From Candidatus Omnitrophota bacterium (lineage in GTDB: Bacteria; Hinthialibacterota; Hinthialibacteria; Hinthialibacterales; Hinthialibacteraceae): a DNA stretch of 64,000 nt. The stretch is taken from positions 62,001 through 126,000 of the forward strand of contig JABLXU010000009.1 in NCBI GenBank assembly GCA_013177805.1, written 5' to 3'. Below the pieces are notes generated by a model. That model made no database searches, was not told the origin of the DNA, and worked only from the letters and a program-made list of their open reading frames with translations. Positions 54,640 to 63,231 of the stretch are shown in pieces. Position 1 is the stretch's first letter. Every line of letters begins with the position of its first letter. The position numbers were made by a program, and so were the translations under genes.

Positions 54640-55935
54640 TTACGCCTCGATTTTTTGTCCGAAAAGTCTCAGGATCCGTTTGTATAGTTTGAAGCTTCGG
54701 CGTTGTTCCAGATTGGTCCGCCAGCGGCAGGCTGCGGTCATTTCCTGGATCGTGTCGGTGTAGGTGGTTTCCCATGCCTGCAGGCCTCTTTCCAGCCGGG
54801 CGATATAGTCCCGGTAGGTATCAAGATCCCGTTTGCCGAATGATCCGATTTCCGGTTGCAGGCTTCCCGGTTTCCCTTCCCGGCTTTTTTTTGCCCTGGA
54901 GGGCTCTTCACGAACCGGCTCCGGTTCTTTCATCTGACGCGCGCCGGCCTGGTTTGAATCAAAGGATGGGAGAGAGGCTCCTTGGTCTTCTTTGGCGACC
55001 TCCTTGGCTTTGTCCGCCGGTTTCTCTTCTTTCGAGGATGTACTTGCGGCTTTGGCAGCTTCTTTGGCTTCCAGGCCGGTTTTGACCGCGGGCAGCGGAA
55101 CAACCGCCGGCGCGGGAACCGGCTCCGGTTCGGGTTCCGGATAACTCACCAGGTCGAGTAGCCCGAGCGTGACCCGTTTGTGGAATTCGATTTCGGCTTT
55201 CGCCTCTTCGTTCCGTTCCGGTTCGATCATGGCCAGGGAGATTGGTTCTTCGGCGTGGAACAGGTGGAGAATGATCTTCCGATAGGCCGGGGCCTGGAAT
55301 TCGTTCACGTACAACAGATTTTCGTAGAGTTGGTTCAGTTCCTCGGCCGTCTCGAGACTGTTGGGCATTGCCTCAAGAAGGATATCCACCAGTTGCAGAT
55401 ACACCCAGCGCGAAACCTGGCCCACGTCGAAGACCGCCGCCTGTCCGCCGAATTGCAGCAGAAGTTCGGTGATGGCTTGGGGATCAGGCAGTTCGTACCG
55501 GGCGTGTTCGGACAGCCAGGGATGTTCTTTTTCATGCAGGTGGAAATAGGCTTCCCGGACATGCTGTTCCGCCGCCTCGACCAAGGGGTGTTTGTGAGGG
55601 AAGGAAAGGATCAAGCCCTGCCGGGAGACACGGAACATTTCCTCCAAGGCCGCGCCGCGCTGAGCGGGAGCAATGTGCTCCAGCACATCGAGGGAAACAA
55701 TAAAATCGAACGATTGGTCTTGAAAAGGCAGCGCCGCGGCATCACCCCGCACCTGGAATCCGGAAGAATCCACCCGGGGATCGCAAATCACCCATTCATG
55801 CTGAGGCAACATGGCCCGCATGTGTCCCGGGTATCCGCCCACATCGAGCAGCCGCGAAGGCCCGGGCAGAGACCAGTTCAGCAAATGGCGCACCGTCTCG
55901 CAGCGTTGAAACGCGTCGAAGGTCAGCATCGGCAT
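54640..55935 (-). CDS. SAM-dependent methyltransferase with long low-complexity and coiled-coil tail
   Basis: The protein has 431 residues. The N-terminal class I methyltransferase domain (about 10-190) shows motif I LLDVGGYPGHM, the acidic end of strand 2 (ICDPR), RGDAAALPF and IVSLDVLEHI. Residues 270-365 are a Pro/Glu/Ala/Lys-rich linker. A C-terminal coiled region (about 370-431) reads YRDYIARLERGLQAWE, as in tails of polysaccharide-modifying enzymes. The substrate is unknown; a glycan or lipid-linked target is inferred. It lies 16 bp downstream of the BshB1-like gene, so the two are co-transcribed. Confidence 0.82.
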   Translation of the reverse strand: MPMLTFDAFQRCETVRHLLNWSLPGPSRLLDVGGYPGHMRAMLPQHEWVICDPRVDSSGFQVRGDAAALPFQDQSFDFIVSLDVLEHIAPAQRGAALEEMFRVSRQGLILSFPHKHPLVEAAEQHVREAYFHLHEKEHPWLSEHARYELPDPQAITELLLQFGGQAAVFDVGQVSRWVYLQLVDILLEAMPNSLETAEELNQLYENLLYVNEFQAPAYRKIILHLFHAEEPISLAMIEPERNEEAKAEIEFHKRVTLGLLDLVSYPEPEPEPVPAPAVVPLPAVKTGLEAKEAAKAASTSSKEEKPADKAKEVAKEDQGASLPSFDSNQAGARQMKEPEPVREEPSRAKKSREGKPGSLQPEIGSFGKRDLDTYRDYIARLERGLQAWETTYTDTIQEMTAACRWRTNLEQRRSFKLYKRILRLFGQKIEA

Positions 55936-55951
55936 TCTCCCTCTTTTCCAT

Positions 55952-56665
55952 TTAATCCATCACCGTGGGCAAAGTCAAAGCGATAGGCGCGTCGGAATAA
56001 TACCCCTCGGCGTATTTCACCCCGATTTTCGCCCCGATGGCCCGGTTGTACGCTTCGATCTGCTCGAGGTAATCACTGGTGCCGATGTAGCGGTAATCGT
56101 CAGGCAGTTCCGGATCAACGAACTGGCTCACGTACGCCCGCAGCGCTTCCCGCTTGCGCTCGAACTGGGCTGTGATGTCCACGGCAAAAGTGATCCGGCC
56201 CATTTCATGTAAAAAATAATAGAGGCAACGCCGGGGCGCGTAAGCCGGGGACTCCGTTTCCACCTTGGGCAGCCGCGCCAAGAAAAAGCCGGCCTGCACG
56301 GCCCGCGATCCCGCCCGGTGATCGGGATGGGGATCGTGCGGATAACACGTAAACACAAAGGGCGCGCGGAAATGGCGGATGGCTTCCGCCACCTTAAGGC
56401 GGTTTTCGTGCGTATCGGCGACCCGCCCGTCACCCAAATCCAAATTGCCCCGGAAGGCCAATCCCAGCCGGCGCGAGGCTTCCTCCACCTCGCGGGCGCG
56501 CTGACCGGCGTTTCCCTTCGTTCCCAATTCGCCGCGGGTCAGGTCCATGACTCCCACCCGGAAACCGGCTTCGCTCCATTTGACAATCGTGCCGCCCATC
56601 CCCAACTCAGCGTCATCAGGATGCGGGGCGAAAATCAACACGTCCAGAGAATCATTTTCTGTCAT
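55952..56665 (-). CDS. BshB1-like PIG-L family N-deacetylase
   Basis: The protein has 237 residues. Zinc-binding PIG-L motifs are PHPDDAELGMGG (about 12-23) and HDPHPDHRAGSRA (about 108-120). The ELGTKGNAGQRAREVEEASRRLG stretch (about 44-66, given by position) and YYFLHEM match BshB1, which deacetylates GlcNAc-malate in bacillithiol synthesis. bshA and bshC are not in this window, so another GlcNAc-type deacetylase is possible. ATG 56665 gives the normal N-terminus; the upstream frame to 56725 lacks support. Confidence 0.82.
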   Translation of the reverse strand: MTENDSLDVLIFAPHPDDAELGMGGTIVKWSEAGFRVGVMDLTRGELGTKGNAGQRAREVEEASRRLGLAFRGNLDLGDGRVADTHENRLKVAEAIRHFRAPFVFTCYPHDPHPDHRAGSRAVQAGFFLARLPKVETESPAYAPRRCLYYFLHEMGRITFAVDITAQFERKREALRAYVSQFVDPELPDDYRYIGTSDYLEQIEAYNRAIGAKIGVKYAEGYYSDAPIALTLPTVMD

Positions 56666-56867
56666 ATTCCGATCCAACGAGGAGGATAGGTCCAACTCCG
56701 CTTCACGAATTCCGCCTTCTGTCATGACGCCGGCGTGGCCGGATCATACCTACCTTGCCGGACTCTCGACTCCACGCTTGTAACTCACCGCTTGTATCCA
56801 AGCACGGCCCAATGATATCCTACGGGAGAAACGCATCTCCGGCAACCATATCAGGGGTTAAACGACC

Positions 56868-57857
56868 ATGATTTACCGGCTGGGCATGATAGGACTGTGG
56901 GACCACACCGGCTACACGCTGGAGCCACTGGCGCGATGGCCCAATGTCAAACTGACCGCCTGCGCCTGCGCGGAATCCCATTTGATCGAACGCCACAAAA
57001 AACAATACGCGTATTTCAACGATTCCGTGAAGCTCTACACCGATTTTCACGAGATGCTGGAACGCGAGGAACTGGATATCGTGGCCGTTTATACCACCCA
57101 CGGCCAGCGGGCCGAGGCGTTGTTGGCCGCCGCCCGGGCCAAGGCGCATATCTACTCCGAAAAACCCTTGACCACCACGCTGCAGGACCTGGAGCAGGTC
57201 AAACAAGCGGTGAAAAACGCGGGCGTGCGCCTCACCATGATGCTCAGCATGCGCTTCGAAGGCATCTACCGGAAAGTCCACGAACTGGTCCGCTCGGGTG
57301 TGATCGGCGAAGTGGCGCAGGCTTCTTCCCAAAAATCCTATAAACTGGCCACCCGGCCCGCCTGGATGAAAAACCGGGGGACTTTCGCGGGGACCATCCC
57401 GTATATTGCCTGTCACGCCTTGGACCTGATCCGCTGGTGCTCGGGGATGGAATTCGTCCAAGGCGCGGCGTTTCACAATAACGTCGGCCGTCCGGATCTC
57501 GGCCGGATGGAAAACACGGCCGGCCTGATCCTCCTGGCCCGCAACGGGGCCACGGTTACCGTGCGGCTGGATTACTGCCGGCCGGAAATCGCCTCCACCT
57601 GGGGAGACGACCGCTTGCGTTTCGCGGGCGTCGAAGGCGTGGTGGAAGTGCTCCAGGGCAAGGGGACCTTGATCACCCAGAAGCAGTCCGTGCAGGAAAT
57701 CCCGCCCGCGCCGCGGTTGTCCCAATTCGACAATTTCATCGCCGCGATCGAGGGGCGCGAGGAATTGGCGGTTCCCGAAGAGGATTGTTACCGGATCACG
57801 GAAGTGGTTCTCAAACTGCGCGGCGCGGCCGATACCCGCACCCTGACCGAATTGTAA
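56868..57857 (+). CDS. Gfo/Idh/MocA-family oxidoreductase
   Basis: The 329-residue protein has the family plan: Rossmann NAD(P) domain (about 1-120) and beta-sheet substrate domain. The conserved EKPL motif (about 98-101) is present. The first nucleotide-binding loop is GMIGLWDHTGY rather than GxGxxG, so cofactor binding may be altered. HALDLIRWCSG holds a candidate catalytic His. The substrate is likely a sugar or sugar acid. It is 8 bp before the next gene and shares its transcript. It is divergent from the BshB1-like operon. Confidence 0.85.
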   Translation: MIYRLGMIGLWDHTGYTLEPLARWPNVKLTACACAESHLIERHKKQYAYFNDSVKLYTDFHEMLEREELDIVAVYTTHGQRAEALLAAARAKAHIYSEKPLTTTLQDLEQVKQAVKNAGVRLTMMLSMRFEGIYRKVHELVRSGVIGEVAQASSQKSYKLATRPAWMKNRGTFAGTIPYIACHALDLIRWCSGMEFVQGAAFHNNVGRPDLGRMENTAGLILLARNGATVTVRLDYCRPEIASTWGDDRLRFAGVEGVVEVLQGKGTLITQKQSVQEIPPAPRLSQFDNFIAAIEGREELAVPEEDCYRITEVVLKLRGAADTRTLTEL

Positions 57858-57865
57858 GGCCGCTG

Positions 57866-58819
57866 ATGAAATCCCGTCTCGTGCGTCTCGCCGGAGTGGC
57901 GATCCTCGCCTGCCTGCTCGTATGGGTGGTGGATCTCGCCGAACTCCAGCGCGTCCTGCGGGGATTCAATCCCTGGGCGCTGGCCATGGTCATTCCCTGG
58001 CACGTGACGCTTTGGGTGATCCGCGCGCGCCGTTGGCAAATCTTATTACGGAACGAAGCGGTGGATATTCCTTTCCTGGATACTCTGGCCGTCTCCGCGT
58101 CCGGCTTCTTTTTGGGATGCCTGACCCCGGGCCGGTTGGGGGAATTCGCCAAGGTCAAGTTCTTGATGAACGCCGGGCACTCGTTTCGGGCAGCTTTTCT
58201 TTCTTCCCTGTTGGAACGCCTTCTGGATATCGCCACACTGATGGCCTACGTATTCTATGCGGCGGCGGTGTGCGGGAAGGGATTGCCGCGCGAAATCCTT
58301 GGGACCCTCGCCGTGACCGGGCTGGCGGGGGCGGGGCTGATCGCGGTGTATGGATCGCGCCGCTGGATCAAAAAGGCCATTCTGAAATCCATCCCCGAAT
58401 CCCTCGCCGGCAGCCTGGAAGAAAAATGGAGCCTGCTGACCGGCCCGTTGCGCCGCCTCACCGCGTATCAATGGACTGAACTGACCGCCGGCTCCCTGGC
58501 CCTGTGGAGCGTAAACCATGTCATCATCTACCTTCTCTTCACCGGCGCGGGATATACCTTGCCCCTGTATGTTTCATTCGCGTTTTCCACCTGGGGATCG
58601 CTGGCGGCCATCGTGCCCTTCTCGATCTACGGCGTTGGAGTCCGGGAGGCGGCGATGATCGGCCTGTTCACGCTGGCGGGCTATCCGGCCGGGGAAGCGC
58701 AAACCGCCGGAGTGGTTTTTGGCTTGATGTTCGTGGTGCTGTTAGTGTATCACATTGTGTGGGGATTTGCCTGGTGGATCAGTCCGGTCATGCGGCGGTA
58801 TTTAACGAAGCCGGCTTGA
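57866..58819 (+). CDS. Flippase-like / lysylphosphatidylglycerol-synthase TM-type membrane protein (UPF0104)
   Basis: The 317-residue protein has about eight transmembrane helices. Conserved family features include GxxLGCLTPGRLGEFAKVKFL (about 75-95, by position), SLLERLLDIATL and PFSIYGVGVREAAM. The family includes AglD- and MprF-N-like flippases that move lipid-linked sugars or lipids. ATG 57866 follows the preceding stop by 8 bp. Its 3' end overlaps the convergent antiporter gene by 32 bp (58788-58819). Function with the upstream oxidoreductase is unclear. Confidence 0.85.
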   Translation: MKSRLVRLAGVAILACLLVWVVDLAELQRVLRGFNPWALAMVIPWHVTLWVIRARRWQILLRNEAVDIPFLDTLAVSASGFFLGCLTPGRLGEFAKVKFLMNAGHSFRAAFLSSLLERLLDIATLMAYVFYAAAVCGKGLPREILGTLAVTGLAGAGLIAVYGSRRWIKKAILKSIPESLAGSLEEKWSLLTGPLRRLTAYQWTELTAGSLALWSVNHVIIYLLFTGAGYTLPLYVSFAFSTWGSLAAIVPFSIYGVGVREAAMIGLFTLAGYPAGEAQTAGVVFGLMFVVLLVYHIVWGFAWWISPVMRRYLTKPA

Positions 58820-60134
58820 GATTTTCCTTAGGCCGTCTGCGTTCCCTTCCCTTCCCCGCTTCCCCCGATTGATCCAAAGCATATTTCATCAGAATGGGTC
58901 CGGCGATTTGATTCAGCGCGATACACCCGATGATCAAGGTCTGCACGGGAGCGGCCCAAGGCAATCCCTGTTTCCCGAGCAAGGCCACCAGTCCCAAACT
59001 GACGCCCGCTTGGGGAACAAACACCATCCAAACCGTCCCGGGCGAGGGGTAGGTCTCCCGGGCGATCAACACCCCGAGATACGTGGAGAACACGATATAA
59101 GCCGTCCGCAACACGACCAGCAACAGGGCCACCGGCCAAACCCGGAGCAGGGTGGCGAGATCGAGCGCGGCTCCCGTCACACAGAAAAAGATCACGTAAA
59201 CGGCCAACGAGCCCTGTTCGATCGTTTTGATCAATTCCTCCCCCTGGCGGGAAGCGTTGGTGACCCAGACGCCCGCCGTCAGGCAGACCAAGAGAGAATC
59301 CAGATGTACAGTCTTGGAACCTTCCGAGACCAGATAACAAAACGCCAAAACGAACAAAACCGGATCCACCCGGATCCGCTTCAAATAAAACGACAACACG
59401 ATGCCCGCCAGGACACCGGCGGTGATGGAGAAGGCCAGTTCCTGGAACAAGGCCGCCAGTTGGTTCCATTCGATGTTGGCCGTGCCGCTTTCCAAGATCC
59501 GCACGGCCATCAACACGCTGGTGAAGAGAATGATGACGATCACATCCAGCAGGATCGCCACTCCCAGGGCGGTCTCCGTAGTGACGCCAGACGACCGGGT
59601 TTCCGTAATGAGGGCGATCGTGGTAGCGGGTGATTGCGATACCATGATCATTCCCATCACCAAGGCCATTCCCCACCGGGAAGCGGCCGGCCAATGCGCC
59701 AACAGGCTGATCTGGTTCACGATCAGAAAGGCCGTCAGGGTTCCCAGGATAAAAATCATTCCGGTTTGGCTGAAGGTTATAGACAGAATGGCCTTCCACC
59801 GCTGGCCCATGGAGGCAAGGTGAAATTCGCCTCCGGCGGTTAGCGCAATCAAGGCCAAAGCGATTTGGTTGATCAATAAAAAATCCTGGACGGTGTCCCG
59901 CGGAATCACTCCTCCCCCATAAGGGCCGATAATCATGCCGGCGAAGAGATACCCCGTGATCTTGGGCAAATGCACCCGGCTCATCAAATCACCCGCCAGG
60001 TATCCGCATAACATCACGAATCCCAGCGACATGGCCGTCCCCGCGTGGCTGCCAAACCAATCCCCCAGGGGATACAGGCGGGCGATGGAGATCAGGGCCA
60101 CCACCAGGAACAAGGCGCCGGCGCGCGAAATCAT
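58788..60134 (-). CDS. Cation/proton antiporter, CPA2-like (second subunit/paralogue)
   Basis: The product has 448 residues and about 12 transmembrane helices of the NhaA/NapA-type CPA fold (GYLAGDLMSRVHLPKITGYLFAGMIIGP in about 38-65, GEFHLASMGQRWKAI, VSQSPATTIALITETRSSG, GVSLGLVALLG). It should exchange K+ or Na+ for H+. ATG 60134 overlaps the TGA of the upstream antiporter (ATGA), so the two are made together. The in-frame stretch up to 60521 is a shadow of that gene. The 3' end overlaps the plus-strand flippase-like gene. Confidence 0.87.
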   Translation of the reverse strand: MISRAGALFLVVALISIARLYPLGDWFGSHAGTAMSLGFVMLCGYLAGDLMSRVHLPKITGYLFAGMIIGPYGGGVIPRDTVQDFLLINQIALALIALTAGGEFHLASMGQRWKAILSITFSQTGMIFILGTLTAFLIVNQISLLAHWPAASRWGMALVMGMIMVSQSPATTIALITETRSSGVTTETALGVAILLDVIVIILFTSVLMAVRILESGTANIEWNQLAALFQELAFSITAGVLAGIVLSFYLKRIRVDPVLFVLAFCYLVSEGSKTVHLDSLLVCLTAGVWVTNASRQGEELIKTIEQGSLAVYVIFFCVTGAALDLATLLRVWPVALLLVVLRTAYIVFSTYLGVLIARETYPSPGTVWMVFVPQAGVSLGLVALLGKQGLPWAAPVQTLIIGCIALNQIAGPILMKYALDQSGEAGKGRERRRPKENLKPASLNTAA

Positions 60135-61525
60135 CGGCCCGCCGCCTCCAAGGACGGGGGGACTTCCAGGTTGTTGGGAGAAAGGGATCCGTTCTCCGGC
60201 TTTTGATCGAACCGGTTTGAGGATCGCAGGAACGCGGTCAACAAGGCCGGACTGAAGACTTGGTGGATCAGCACGGAGAGTATGACCACGTTGAGCGTGA
60301 TTTTGGCCAAGGCGCCCGGGTGTATCAACATGAAATCCATGGCCAGGGCCAGGGTGATCCCTCCCTGGGGCAGCAAAGCCAATCCGAAATGCGGCGTGGG
60401 CCGGGACCCAGGGGAGAAGAACGCGTGGACGCCCGTCCAAGATCCCAGCCACAAACCGGCCGCCCGGCTCACCGCGTACACCAGAAACAATCCCAAGACC
60501 AGCGGTGAGAGGGGAGACCACAAGGCGCCCGTCAGGATCGCGAATAGCACGAAAAAGGGTTTCTCGGCCGCCAGCAACAGGGTGAACGTGCGCCCCCGCG
60601 TGAAATTGGGCAGATTCGCCAGGGTCCCGCCCATGATCAGATTCACGAAAAGCGGAGAAAGATGCAGGTAGGAGGACAATCCGCTGGAAAAAATCACGGA
60701 ACCGGCGGCCAGGAGAAGCAGTTCACTCTCTTCAAGCCGCTCGCTGGTGAGGTAGTGCAGCGTCCAGCCCAGGGCCACTCCCAAGAGAAGCGAGACCAGC
60801 ATCCACTCTACGCCGCCCAGCACCGGACCGGTCAAGACTTTGGCGGAAACCGGGGTGTGGACAAATGCGAAATGCTGCACCAGCCGGGTTTCCGCCTCGG
60901 AATAACCGATCAAGGAGAGATGATTGAAGCAATACCACAACCCCATCACCCCGATGGCCAGCGGCGCGCGGACTTCGGTCAACAATTGAAGCAGGCGGAT
61001 ACGGCTTCCGCGCGCCTCCGCCTCCCGTTTGAGCACCGCCAAGGCGGAGGCCGTGGAGACCGTGGCCGTCCATCCGAGCAAAAAACTCAGGCGGAACGTC
61101 AGGAAGAAAAAATCCTTCCGCAACGGATCGGTTTCGAAACCGCCGATGCCGGACCACCGGAACAGGAGAGGTAACCACAATGACAAGGCCATGAATACGG
61201 AAAGAAACGTGATCAGCGAAATGGTCACGCCCAGTTTCCAGATGCGGGCGGGAATCCGGAACACCACCTTGCGGTCAAACTGGAGCCCCACCAGGAGGCC
61301 GATCCATCCCAATCCCAGGCTTAATACCGGCGAGAGTTGAAGCAAAGCCGTGCCGGTCAGGACATTCGTCACGTGCGGCCCCAACACCAGCCCGATGAGC
61401 AAAAAACCGGTCCCCGATAAAAAAAAAGATTGCGCGCCCAGGGATAAATTGCTCTGGCGCAAGGCCAGCCTTGATATGGCGAAACTCAACAGCAAGATCA
61501 CCACAAAACCCAGCACAATATTCAT
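60131..61525 (-). CDS. Cation/proton antiporter, CPA-like (first subunit/paralogue)
   Basis: The product has 464 residues and about 13 transmembrane helices. Landmarks are GTGFLLIGLVLGPHV, LSLGLGWIGLLVGLQFD, LGWTATVSTASALAVLKRE and the late LALLPQGGITLALAMDF. It belongs to the same broad CPA family as the following gene but is divergent from it. The genes overlap by four bases. Upstream in the operon are a PII-like protein and a PTS EIIA. A heterodimeric or paired transporter regulated by nutrient state is the inferred unit. Confidence 0.87.
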   Translation of the reverse strand: MNIVLGFVVILLLSFAISRLALRQSNLSLGAQSFFLSGTGFLLIGLVLGPHVTNVLTGTALLQLSPVLSLGLGWIGLLVGLQFDRKVVFRIPARIWKLGVTISLITFLSVFMALSLWLPLLFRWSGIGGFETDPLRKDFFFLTFRLSFLLGWTATVSTASALAVLKREAEARGSRIRLLQLLTEVRAPLAIGVMGLWYCFNHLSLIGYSEAETRLVQHFAFVHTPVSAKVLTGPVLGGVEWMLVSLLLGVALGWTLHYLTSERLEESELLLLAAGSVIFSSGLSSYLHLSPLFVNLIMGGTLANLPNFTRGRTFTLLLAAEKPFFVLFAILTGALWSPLSPLVLGLFLVYAVSRAAGLWLGSWTGVHAFFSPGSRPTPHFGLALLPQGGITLALAMDFMLIHPGALAKITLNVVILSVLIHQVFSPALLTAFLRSSNRFDQKPENGSLSPNNLEVPPSLEAAGR

Positions 61526-61650
61526 GGCACGCTATGCTCCCCCGCCCCGGCCGCGTCCTCAATGGCTTGCCATTTCGCGGAATCCGCCACCGGCTCTCGC
61601 GCTCTCGCAAGAAAAGGCAGAAACAACGGGTTTGATTTCCGCTGGATGAA

Positions 61651-62001
61651 TCACGATCCGGATGGTGCTTCGCCCTCCAACCACAGATCCACCGGCAGCG
61701 TGAAGAGCATCCCCACGGCGGGATCACCCAAGTTAATCCCCATGCCCCGGAGCACCTCGGCCAACCGCAAGGCGGTTTCCCGGTTAGGTATCACGGCGAA
61801 GATGTTTTTGTTGTACGCCCGGGATCCCTGGATGGTCTGGAGCAAGCCGGCAAATATGGGGACGTCTTTGGCTAACACCCGCTCCATCGCCACGCCTTCC
61901 ATCACAGACGCGCCGGCCACCTCAAATTCCAGCAACTCAGCCAGGATATCATCCAAATATTCTTCCCGGTTGAGTACGATGATGAGAAGCTGCCGCATCA
62001 C
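61651..62001 (-). CDS. Small PII-like protein
   Basis: The 116-residue protein reads MRQLLIIVLNREEYLDDILAELLE, then GVAMERVLAKDVPIFAGLLQ, NKNIFAVIPN and a C-terminal short strand. This alternating ferredoxin-like pattern fits PII-like trimeric proteins that gate transporters. The canonical PII T-loop Tyr and nucleotide motifs are not evident. It starts 9 bp after the EIIA stop and 125 bp before the antiporter pair, so it is likely a regulatory subunit of the transporters. Confidence 0.72.
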   Translation of the reverse strand: MMRQLLIIVLNREEYLDDILAELLEFEVAGASVMEGVAMERVLAKDVPIFAGLLQTIQGSRAYNKNIFAVIPNRETALRLAEVLRGMGINLGDPAVGMLFTLPVDLWLEGEAPSGS

Positions 62002-62009
62002 GGGTAAGG

Positions 62010-62468
62010 CTACTCTTCTTCGCGGGATCGGATCAGTTTTAAAATATCCGATGCCGACTGGGCCTTTAGCACTTCGTTGCGGAACGGCTCCTTCCGGAAA
62101 AAGCGGGAAATTTTACTCAGAATGCTTAAAAATGATGTTTGGAGGCGGGGCTCGCCCGCCAGCATGAAGATCAAGTGGACATCATGGCCGTCCAGGGATT
62201 CATAATCCACTCCCTGGGGCGATATCCCCAGGCTGAGAACCAGCCCGCGCACGCCTTCCGCGGTGGCGTGGGGAATGGCCATCCCATGCCCGATCCCGGT
62301 GGTTTGGATCTTTTCCCGCGCCATCAGGGCGTCCACTAATTTGTTCACATGCGCCACCCGGCCGCTTTTCGCGGCCAGCGCCGCCATTTCCCGGATCACA
62401 TCCGGCTTGGTGCGGCTTTTCAACGATAAAGAAATACAGTCTTCCGAAAGGATTTCCGAGAGATCCAT
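62010..62468 (-). CDS. PTS EIIA (PtsN/fructose-type, PTS_EIIA_2) domain protein
   Basis: The 152-residue protein has the EIIA-Ntr/fructose fold. The phospho-acceptor His is His67 in GIGHGMAIPHATAEG. LSLGISPQGVDYESLDGHDVHLIFML follows (by position about 78-103). No EIIB/EIIC genes are present, so a regulatory role as in PtsN is more likely than sugar transport; PtsN controls K+ transport in proteobacteria. ATG 62468 gives the family N-terminus, so the longer frame to 63041 is rejected. It heads the PII-like/antiporter operon. Confidence 0.88.
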   Translation of the reverse strand: MDLSEILSEDCISLSLKSRTKPDVIREMAALAAKSGRVAHVNKLVDALMAREKIQTTGIGHGMAIPHATAEGVRGLVLSLGISPQGVDYESLDGHDVHLIFMLAGEPRLQTSFLSILSKISRFFRKEPFRNEVLKAQSASDILKLIRSREEE

Positions 62469-62675
62469 TCCTTCGTTCCTACGGCCGGCCGGCACAATAT
62501 TTCGCTCATTATACAAATCCCGGAAGGGTTCACAATCCTCGCCGGGGGGCTTCGGCATAAAAATATAGAATCCGGTCCCCCCTTCTCCCCGCCTGACCGT
62601 CCCCTCCGGCGGCATAAAAATGTCTTGATTTTTCGATCCTATTTCATAACAATATAGGAATAGAAAGGAAGAGGC

Positions 62676-63104
62676 ATGAAAACCGCGTTGAAATGGATCG
62701 CCATCATTATCGCGCTTCTGATTGGCGCCAACGCTGGGCGAAGTCTCTATCACAAAGCCGCCAAGGACATGGTTTCCACGGATGGAAAACATGATGTCAT
62801 AGACCACTTCATTGGCAAGACCGCCTTGGATAACTATCTGGAAATCGAAAACGAGCGGGATACGTTCAATCTGCCGGCCCTGAAAACCGGGGTAATGATG
62901 TTCCAAACCCAACATGGCCGGTTTCCCCGCACCGTGGCGGAATTGGAACAAGGAGGAGGAGTCTCGCCCGACGCGACCCGGGACCGCTTCGGCAATCCAT
63001 TTGAATTGCGGGCGCTCGACAACCGTACCCTTCTCCTGCACAGCGCCGGAAAGGATAAGATCAAAGGCACTACCGACGATATCGAATACCGGCTGACTTT
63101 TTAG
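62676..63104 (+). CDS. GspG-like protein without prepilin cleavage motif
   Basis: The 142-residue protein has one N-terminal hydrophobic helix (about 7-22, LKWIAIIIALLIGANAG). Its C-terminus resembles the GspG major pseudopilin core: ALKTGVMMFQTQHGRFPRTVAEL, DRFGNPFELR and SAGKDKIKGTTDDIEYR, the last like the calcium-binding loop. No GFTLxE prepilin signal is present. It might be a GspG-derived periplasmic or anchored protein. AGGAAGAGG lies just before the ATG. It is divergent from the EIIA gene. Confidence 0.75.
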   Translation: MKTALKWIAIIIALLIGANAGRSLYHKAAKDMVSTDGKHDVIDHFIGKTALDNYLEIENERDTFNLPALKTGVMMFQTQHGRFPRTVAELEQGGGVSPDATRDRFGNPFELRALDNRTLLLHSAGKDKIKGTTDDIEYRLTF

Positions 63105-63231
63105 CCATCCCGCGGCGGACTGCTAACCCGGCGGGCCGCGGAAGGGAATTCCTCATCGCGCTGCAATCAATTGGATAGGTGTTCGGCGGGATGCATCGAT
63201 TGGGATCACCGGAGTTGGGGAGGAGACAAAC

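Noticed and set aside
60135-60521. N-terminal extension of the second antiporter
   Set aside because: The extra ~129 residues are a shadow of the overlapping upstream antiporter; ATG 60134 gives a normal membrane start and an ATGA overlap.
62469-63041. N-terminal extension of the EIIA protein
   Set aside because: It is antisense to the GspG-like gene, and the EIIA fold starts at residue 1 from ATG 62468.
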